This document shows positions 57,201-64,000 of a DNA stretch of 64,000 bases, piece after piece. Position numbers and translations under genes: made by a program. This stretch comes from Promerops cafer (lineage: Eukaryota; Chordata; Aves; Passeriformes; Nectariniidae), in assembly GCA_013398275.1 (NCBI GenBank), contig VZSE01008388.1:2118814-2182813 (forward strand). The letters are read 5' to 3'. Position 1 is the first letter of the stretch. Every line of letters starts with the position of its first letter. The notes under the pieces are model-generated. The model saw only the letters and a program-made list of their open reading frames with translations, was not told the origin of the DNA and did not search any database.

Positions 57201-60200
57201 TTCTGTTCCAGCCCTGTAACCTGCACTGCTAACCGCTTCCTCAGCCACCAGCATGAACCTCTGCCAGCAGGCTCAGCAAGCACAGCTCAATCCTGCCCTG
57301 CAGCCCTGACCCAGCCCAGCCTGGCTCCCTTCCTTCCTCCCCACATACCAATGCAATGCTGCCCTGCTCCATAAAGCTGTTCCAGCTGCTCTCTGGCAGC
57401 TCCAAGGGAGCAGTGGATCTCAGCTGCCTTATGCTACGTTCTGTGTTCCCGCCCTGCAGGTCTCATCTCCCCTTCCCTGGGAAGGGCACAACTTGAATTT
57501 GAGTGGAGCAGGGGGTTGGGATGGGACTGGAGGGAGGTTGTGACTAGAGGGATGCAAAGCCCTTTCAGCCACGTTGGGTTCAGCATTCCTGATCTCCAGT
57601 CTGGGCAGCAGCTGCTTCCCAGCCTGCTGCTCCTGAGGCCAGAGTGAGGGGTGGGAACTGACAGGTGAGCAGAGGAGACAGTCTCACCTTTCCTGGGGTG
57701 CTCTGCAGAGGGTCTGGTCCAAGTGCTTGAGGATGAGGGGAGCTGGAGGCTGACTGGCAGGAGAGGCATTGCAGGAGGGCTGCAGGCACCTCGTTTTTCA
57801 GTGAGGTGGGGACAAGAAGGTACCATGACCTCACAGCCTCTAGATTCTGCACCCACACATTTGAGAATTTTGCTCCATTTCTGAGCAGATGGTGGATCTG
57901 GGATTGCAGAAGCACTCAACATCAGATGCATCAGGCTGTTCCCTGTAAAACAAGGGGCCTGTCCCATACTACTATCTAGGCACAGATGGGCCAAGCCAGA
58001 AAACAAGTCAGCCCACCCAAGCAGGGGCCAGTCACCATCAGAGAAGCATGATGAACAATTTCAATAAAAGCACCAAACATCCCAAAAAGTCCACTGACTG
58101 TGGACAGTCCATTTCAAACAGAACAAACTCACACCTGATTCCTTGGGAGGCACATACATTCTACAGTTTCTGTGCACAAAGAGATATCTGGAGGTCAGAA
58201 GAGCCTCTTACAAGAGTAAAGTGCCTGGACTTTGCCAGAGCCTGTACAACACACCCTAGCAATCATTTACAGCCCCACAGGTATCCTCACTGTCTCAGGA
58301 TTTTCTTTTAATGAGGCACAAGCCGTGGGTCTAAGATACCTCAGGGCACCCCTTCAGCTCTGGATCTGCCCCAGTCAGAGGGGCTTCCCAACTCTGTGAC
58401 ACAGAGCATCCCACGCAGCCCATTGAGAGGCACACAGTAACCACTTTCACAGCTCAGATCCCACAACCTCTTCCTACAGTCATGTCTGACTCCTCATTTT
58501 TTCACATTGTACTAAAAAAAAACCAAACCCAAGGCAATAAAAAATAAAAATTTTTGTGTTTAATTAGCTGAGCTCAACCCTTTCCCAGCAGCAGTCAAGC
58601 CTACCTGCAGACTGCAAGGACCTGAAGCCCTCTGCACCTTGGCTGATCTGTTACAGCCAGGCTTCTGCATCCCAGGACACGGAAATTTCCAGCCATTCTT
58701 TCCTTTCCTCTGTGCTGAAGTTCCCTGTGTTTGTCCCCAGCTCTGAGGCAAACCTAGGCAGGCGGAAAGTTTGAAGAAACTTCCTCCAGGCCAGGCTGAA
58801 GTCATCCAAACAGGGAAAAAAAAACACTTGCATGCATGAACTCAGAAGGCTGCCAGGACTAACCCACTCTACACCAAGGCTGTATGTGTGTGACCCCTGC
58901 AGCAGCCAGCAACTTCTGGGGCATTCCAAAGCAACTTGTGCAGAGCTGCTTGGCCTTGCTTAGAGGGCCACCAAGCTCTCCTGTTTACCAAACTCCTGAG
59001 CACACACAGAGGAAGAGCTGAGAGTTCAGGGATAGGGAGCTGGACACAGGAAAATCTCCCTCCCGGGAGACCCATGTTAGGACTCACTTTCTCTAATGCC
59101 CCACAATTGGCAGCATGCTAGGGAATAACTCGGGATGGACTTGAACCCTGGCAATCAAGCAAGGTTTCTGAAGACCCTCTGGTAAAACCAAAAGCATCCC
59201 CACTTCCCATTAACTATGGCCAGCCCACTGCTGGGCAGCTGGCAACAGCCCAGCCCAGCAAAGCAGGGGGACTCCCAGCCTGACCAGCAACAAGGCGTGC
59301 TCTCTGCATCAGATTTCTTTAATCCTTCTCCTAAAACTGAGTCTCTCCAGTCCTCTGCTTCCTTTTCCTTCTTTCCCTTTCTTTTATCTTTGCTGTCACA
59401 CTCTGAGCGCTCCCCCAGGTACACAGGGGTTCAGCAACACCCTTGTACAGCAGGGTAAGCAGTGAGAAAGCAGCCACACTGGAGCAGACAGCCTGAACGG
59501 AGACAACATCCATTCCCCTGCTCAGGGAAGATCTCCAGCCTAGGACTACATGACTCGAGAGGGTTATGATTGGCACATGCCAATGAATGTTTCGAAGTGG
59601 CTCTTGGCCCCTTGAAGATGAGCCTTCATGCTCAGCAACAACCCATGCAGGCAAGGGAGGCCCCTTCACTACCATCATGTGAAGAGTTCAGAGCATCAAC
59701 TCCTACGGGGCCCTGATTTTACTCGATTAACTGTCCCCAAGCCCTTGTTAAGGCATCTCAGCCCACGAGTCACTGGCACGTGATTTCTTATCAGCAGATG
59801 GGGCACTTGTCTCTGGTGGAAGGAGGAAGTCAGGCTTCCTCTGCTCCCCTCCCTCCCTGAAACACACACCCAACCAAAACCACACAGTCCCATTTTCCAT
59901 CTGAAGGAGGCCTAGGTATTCCTTCTGTGATTGAGCTGGGGTCCCTTGACCTTCACCCCTGCAGAGGTGCTGCACTGCTTTGCATACGAAGCCCCATGCA
60001 AAAGACAGTCTCCTGCAGAGGCGCAGCCCCCAGCCTTTCCATCACCACGGCATCAGGTTCAACAGCAGAAAGTGGTGTGTGGCCCAAGGTCCAGCATGGG
60101 CAGAAAGGAAAACATGTTTTTAAGTTTAAGATAGACTATATAGTCCTAGAGAGAGGAAACTCTGCTTAACTTCACACACTGATGAATCAACTCTGCCTCT

Positions 60201-63200
60201 CTGGAGTTGGCAGAGGTTGACATCAGCCCAAGGAGATGGGGAGGTTTTGTCTTGTGCTGGAACAAAAACAGGTGATCCCTTCACACCCCATTACACATCG
60301 AAGGAGCTGGTCCCACACCTATCCTTTTCCCAGGATGCTGGAATTGTGCATCTGCCAGGTGAGGTTGGGAAGGACAGGGTTTCCTCAGTGAATCCTCACA
60401 AAGGTTGAGGTGGTCTAGAGGCTGGGGCACAACAATAAATCTGCCTGCAGTCCACTCAGAGGCAGCCAGGCCTAGAGCTGGAAAGCCCCTCTCTTCACTT
60501 CCACGCAGAGCAGTCCCATCAGGACCCAAGTCAGCAGAAAAGGAGCTTGTTTACATGGAGGAGACAGCTATTTGGACTCTCGGGTCACAAGGAAAAGACG
60601 GATGCTTGGAGGAGACCATTTGAGCTTGAGTGCACAGCTTTTCTTCTCTACCTGCCCACGCAATAAGCAGGATACAGATCACTGCCCAAAGTGCACCCAC
60701 CATCTTCTGCTTGCCACTCCACTCCTCATGCTCGACTTCTCCTGCCCTCACAGCTGAGCCACACTCTCTTGGGGACTAATGTGCCTGATTACTGTAGCTC
60801 TGACTTCCCTGAGGCAGAGGGGCTGCCAGTGGCACTGGGGAGCCATGGAGAGGATGACATTTGGGCAAATAATTCTTGGAAGACAGCGCCCACGCATTTC
60901 ACTGGCCATCATACCCCCATCCTTCCTGTTAGCCAATTTCCTTCCGGCCAAAATGAGACTCCTTCTAACTTTGGACACAAGGAAAGACAGTTTTAGCCCC
61001 ACTGCTTCATCCTGCCTGCTTTGACGCTCGTCTCCTACAGAGGCAGGCAGGGAGGTATCCAAGGAGGATCCTGCTGACACTCCAACCACCCAAGCATGTG
61101 CTCTTTCACGTCTGCCTCCACCTCCTGTTCTTACCCAACAAGTGCCAGACTGACAAACACAGGCACACCTTGAGACAGCACAGCTGGGTGAGTCTGAGGG
61201 AGCTATGGACAGTGACAATTTTTGTCAGACGTAGAGCCAAGACTTTTGCCAGATCCCTTTGTGCAAACCCAGTGCTCCTCTCAGCTCCCCCAGCCAGGGC
61301 ATCTGGGGAAACAGGAACTACTTGGCCAAGACCTCTGAACTTTTTGTATTTTCAAAATTACAATTACAGGAAAGTGTAGTTGCCCAAGTCTTCTGAAATA
61401 TAATGATAGTATGATTTTAATTCTCTGCCTGGAGCTGTTTTGTGGCAGACATTTAAAAAAGGCACACAAGGAAATGTGCTGCTGACAGAGATGAAAAGAA
61501 GAAATGAAGATGGGTTTGTCTGGCCGGATGAAAGGGATGTAGCCTGTGGCCATCTGATCCCTTCTCTCTGGGGACCTTCTGTCACTGGATGAGCAATTGC
61601 ACCACAGACTTTAGTATTACTATCAGCCCTGACTTGTTTTCACATACAAAACCGGTGGCAGTTCAATGAGTGGTGCCAGTTCAATGAGTCGCTGAGTGCT
61701 CACAGTCCGCATTTGCGTGGACCTGAGTGGTGGATATTCAGCTCTTCTAAATATAAATGCCACCCACCTCTGCCGCAGGGTCAGGAGGAGAGACAAGAAT
61801 AGCGGAGGCACAAATCCACAGCCTCACCACTCTAACCACAAGAACAGTTTTTTTCCCCAGCAGTGGGAGTAGATCCCAGGAAAGCCTGTCTCCTGTGTGG
61901 ACATGGTGAGCCCAGAGCTGTACAACCAGCAGACCTATAGCTCCCTCCCTCACTCTTTACAGATTTCCTGTTCTAAAATGCACTGTGAGTGAGAGAAAAC
62001 AGAAGAGCAAAGGCAACCTCTGAGAGCCTCTCCTGCCCACAGTAACCAAGGCACCACTGATTAATGTTTTCCTAGTTAATAAGATGTTTGTGTTAGGTCT
62101 CTCTAAGCAAGTCTGACAGGCAAAGGGCTTCAACCACCAAACAAGACAGCCTCAAGCACTGAAAGCAAATCCAAGCAGCTGCATCTATAGGGCTCAGTAA
62201 CAAAACAGTAAGCGAGGAGCCCTGGGCACACCATGACAGACAAGCCTGGGGGGAAGTGTTACTTCCACAACTCTGATTAAAAGATGCTTGGCTCTCTCCA
62301 TGGGCATCTTGACTCTAGCTGGGAAAACTGGAGCCACAGAATCAGCCTGTAGATAGGACAGGATTAGAAAGCCTGTCTGGGGAGTGTGGGACGCTGGGTT
62401 TAGTCTAACTTTGCTTGCCATGAGACTTCCAGCCAATCCTCAGAGCAGATCCCACAGTCAGCATTAATAAACTAATTAGCAGACGCACAGATTCCTTCCT
62501 AACAGGGAAGTAAACACTCAGGCTGTCTCCCAGCTCATCTTCAGCTTCAGTCCAGATGTGCTCTCCCATGCAAGGACAGAGCTTTCTTGCTGCTCTCGCT
62601 ACTGAAGACATTTGCTTGATCATGTCAGTGCCTCTAAGTTTCTCTTCCTCTTGCACCATTACTCAGTATTAAACTCTAGCCTGGTTTTGGGGCAAAGCTT
62701 TGCCCTCACCTGTGAGAATGCTTCGCTCATGCTCTGTGTGTACACTCATGATGAAAACCTTCCATCGAGGGAATGTACAACAGGAAAAAATACTGTGATT
62801 AGCTGAAGGTAATTACCAGAAGCCAAACCAAATAACTCTGGCATGATGCCTCTGCCCTTGAGAGGCCATTACGGATGTGGGAAGCCCCCCTCATTAAGAG
62901 AAACACTTGTCTCTGTCACAGAAGCACAGGAGGGCAGCCCCACATCAGGGTGTGCGTCACACCTTTGCCAAAAGCTGCGGCTCTGTGGGCAACTTGGCAA
63001 AGCAAGGCTACTTCCACCTAAGAACAAATAGTTCTTAGGTTGCTTGGTTGAGCAGCATCTAACACAGCCATCGCAAGGTCTTGCCCTGCATGGCCAATCT
63101 TTTTTCAGGACTTGCTTACGTGCCATCTCACGCAGCCAAGCCTTCCCCATTGTGGAGGAAACGTTGCATTCTCTGGGGAAGAGACAGTGGGGGGGCTTGA

Positions 63201-63958
63201 TTTGCTCCCCCCTTTCTTCTAGTTGCTAGCAGCCCCATGGCAAGCAGAAGCTGGCTTCCTATGGTGGGTCCATTCTGTGCCATGTAGCCTGGGGTGCATC
63301 TCTTCCTGCTCACTCTGCTGGACCTGGCTCAGATACCTCCCAGGCGAGTGAGGGGGATCATCCACCCAAACCTGCATGCCAAGCATCCACGCTTACCAAG
63401 ACAAGGCGGGAGGCTCTTAGGACAGGGGCCCGGGGAGTCCTTAACAACAGGGCTGAGCGGATTCTCCTCGGGAGAGGGCTAGAGACCACGGCAAACACAG
63501 CCTGGCTTATCTCTAGGCACCGGCTCCCCGCCGCCGGCCGGCTGCAAAGGGAGCAGCCCGGGGCTGGGGGGGACAATCGCTCGCAGCTCCCCGGGGGTCA
63601 CTCACGTGTCTCCGTCCTCCGAAAGGTAGGTGAGGGCCTTCAGCTGCTGCCGGCTGAGCCCCTCGGGCCGGGGCGGCGGCTCTTCGGGGCGGCCCCCCGG
63701 ATCCCCCGGCAGTCCGGGCAGAGCCTCGGGCAGGGCGCCGGAGCCGTAGCTGGAATCCAGCCGCTCCTCGGCGGCGGCGGCCTCGGCGAGGCTCTCCTTG
63801 ATGGCCTCGGGGGCGGCAGCGGGGCCCTCGGGTGCGGCGGGGGTCTCCCTGCCGCCCGGCAGCGAGCGCAGCGACTCGATGCCCGAGTCGCACTGCCCGT
63901 CCTCGCCCTCCCAGCTCGCCGCTTCCTTGCGGCACTCGCCGCCCGCCGCCCGCGACAT
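51261..63958 (-). CDS. NFKBIE: NF-kappa-B inhibitor epsilon (IkB-epsilon)
   Basis: This inhibitor holds NF-kB dimers (mainly RelA and c-Rel) in the cytoplasm until signalling destroys it. Exons in transcript order: 63606-63958, 53186-53288, 52429-52660, 52168-52256, 51647-51895, 51261-51326, all GT-AG with agreeing phases. The product is 363 aa, close to the 361-residue human form. The N-terminus carries the DSGIES degron (Ser25 and Ser29), target of IKK and then beta-TrCP. A proline/alanine-rich stretch follows. Six ankyrin repeats begin near residues 118, 153, 185, 231, 266 and 299, with clear TPLHLA cores in several. The tail LLPFDDLKISGKPVVCSE matches the human end LLPFDDLKISGKLLLCTD. Intron 1 is about 10.3 kb, while introns 2-5 are only about 170-530 bases. 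The start ATG at 63,958 lies in a CpG island at the window edge. The longer human N-terminal extension is not visible. Confidence 0.96.
54148..54157 (+). promoter_or_regulatory. Consensus kappaB site
   Basis: GGGAATTTCC is an optimal RelA/p50-type site. It lies in NFKBIE intron 1, about 0.7 kb from the six-site cluster on its 3'-gene side. A second perfect match, GGGGAATTCC, is at 53,728-53,737. Confidence 0.5.
54828..55449 (-). promoter_or_regulatory. NFKBIE: Cluster of six kappaB sites, candidate NF-kB-responsive enhancer in NFKBIE intron 1
   Basis: Six matches to the consensus GGGRNWYYCC (either strand) fall in 622 bases: GGGAAGCCCC 54,828-54,837; GGGAATTCCC 54,854-54,863; GGGGTGCCCC 54,911-54,920; GGGAGATTCC 55,125-55,134; GGGACTTTCC 55,309-55,318; GGAATCCCCC 55,440-55,449. 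In random DNA about one match per 8 kb is expected, counting both strands. GGGACTTTCC and GGGAATTCCC are classic high-affinity forms. NFKBIE is a known NF-kB target, so a feedback enhancer is the natural reading. Function is inferred from motifs only. Confidence 0.5.
57176..57185 (+). promoter_or_regulatory. Consensus kappaB site
   Basis: GGGGAATTCC matches the NF-kB consensus at every position and lies in NFKBIE intron 1. Further matches in the same intron are GGGGCTTCCC 58,380-58,389, GGGGACTCCC 59,267-59,276, GGAAAGCCCC 60,480-60,489 and GGGAAGCCCC 62,879-62,888. Confidence 0.4.
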
Positions 63959-64000
63959 GGCTCAGCGACCGCCGTCCGCCGACTCCGGCCCGGGTCCCGC
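63490..64000 (-). promoter_or_regulatory. NFKBIE: CpG island covering NFKBIE exon 1
   Basis: CpG and GC content are high from about 63,490 to the window end, covering exon 1 and the 42 bases upstream of the ATG. The core promoter and transcription start lie outside the window. Confidence 0.75.

Larger units (their letters stand above)
53289..63605 (-). other. NFKBIE: NFKBIE intron 1 (10.3 kb)
   Basis: The intron lies between GACAC|GTGAGT at the exon 1 end (63,606) and CCTGTAG|G at the exon 2 start (53,288). No nested gene, LTR or CR1 was recognised. It contains a pyrimidine tract around 59,345-59,395 and an A/T-rich tract near 58,510-58,565. Its notable content is the set of kappaB sites annotated separately. 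Confidence 0.7.

Noticed and set aside
58670..58695. GGAAATTTCC as an additional kappaB site
   Set aside because: It lacks the third G of the GGGRNWYYCC consensus, so it was not counted with the perfect matches.
59112..59150. tRNA-like T-loop (GGTTCAAGTCC on the minus strand)
   Set aside because: The flanking bases do not form the T-stem or an acceptor stem, and no A and B box pair at the right spacing was seen.
1..64000. CRISPR arrays, bacterial operons, phage or plasmid genes
   Set aside because: The sequence is clearly vertebrate nuclear DNA with spliced genes and LINEs; no regularly spaced repeats or prokaryotic gene layout was found.

Overview
The window is vertebrate nuclear DNA, most likely from a bird. 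The evidence is repeated 3'-end copies of CR1 LINEs (ending in ATTCTATGATTCTGTGA-type repeats), two LTRs of a kind I associate with songbird genomes (from memory), compact GT-AG introns, and proteins very close to known avian and human orthologues. Gene order and orientation (SLC29A1 plus, HSP90AB1 plus, SLC35B2 minus, NFKBIE minus) match my knowledge of human chromosome 6p21.1, so this is a conserved synteny block.

Layout. Bases 1-22,000 hold no coding gene I can recognise. They contain two CpG-rich islands (about 640-905 and 7,840-8,450), old CR1 pieces and long stretches of unremarkable sequence. A probable proximal SLC29A1 promoter with a ZNF143-type motif lies at 22.0-22.4 kb. SLC29A1 (ENT1 nucleoside transporter, 12 coding exons, 447 aa) runs 23,179-30,184 and has solo-like LTRs in introns 9 and 11. 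Two CR1 copies separate it from the TATA-containing promoter of HSP90AB1 (11 coding exons, 725 aa, 33,575-39,860). SLC35B2 (Golgi PAPS transporter) lies tail-to-tail with HSP90AB1 at 43,425-46,254. Its first short coding exon was not found and probably sits near the CpG island at 48.5-48.9 kb, which contains an unresolved base. NFKBIE (IkB-epsilon, 6 exons, 363 aa) fills 51,261-63,958 with a 10.3 kb first intron. The window ends just upstream of its start codon.

Functionally the four genes are independent housekeeping or signalling genes: nucleoside uptake, cytosolic chaperone, sulfate-donor transport into the Golgi, and NF-kB inhibition. The most interesting signal is regulatory. A dense cluster of consensus NF-kB (kappaB) sites lies in NFKBIE intron 1 (54,828-55,449), which would fit a feedback enhancer through which NF-kB induces its own inhibitor. 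All exon boundaries were worked out by hand from reading frame, splice signals and remembered orthologues. No alignment or database search was run.
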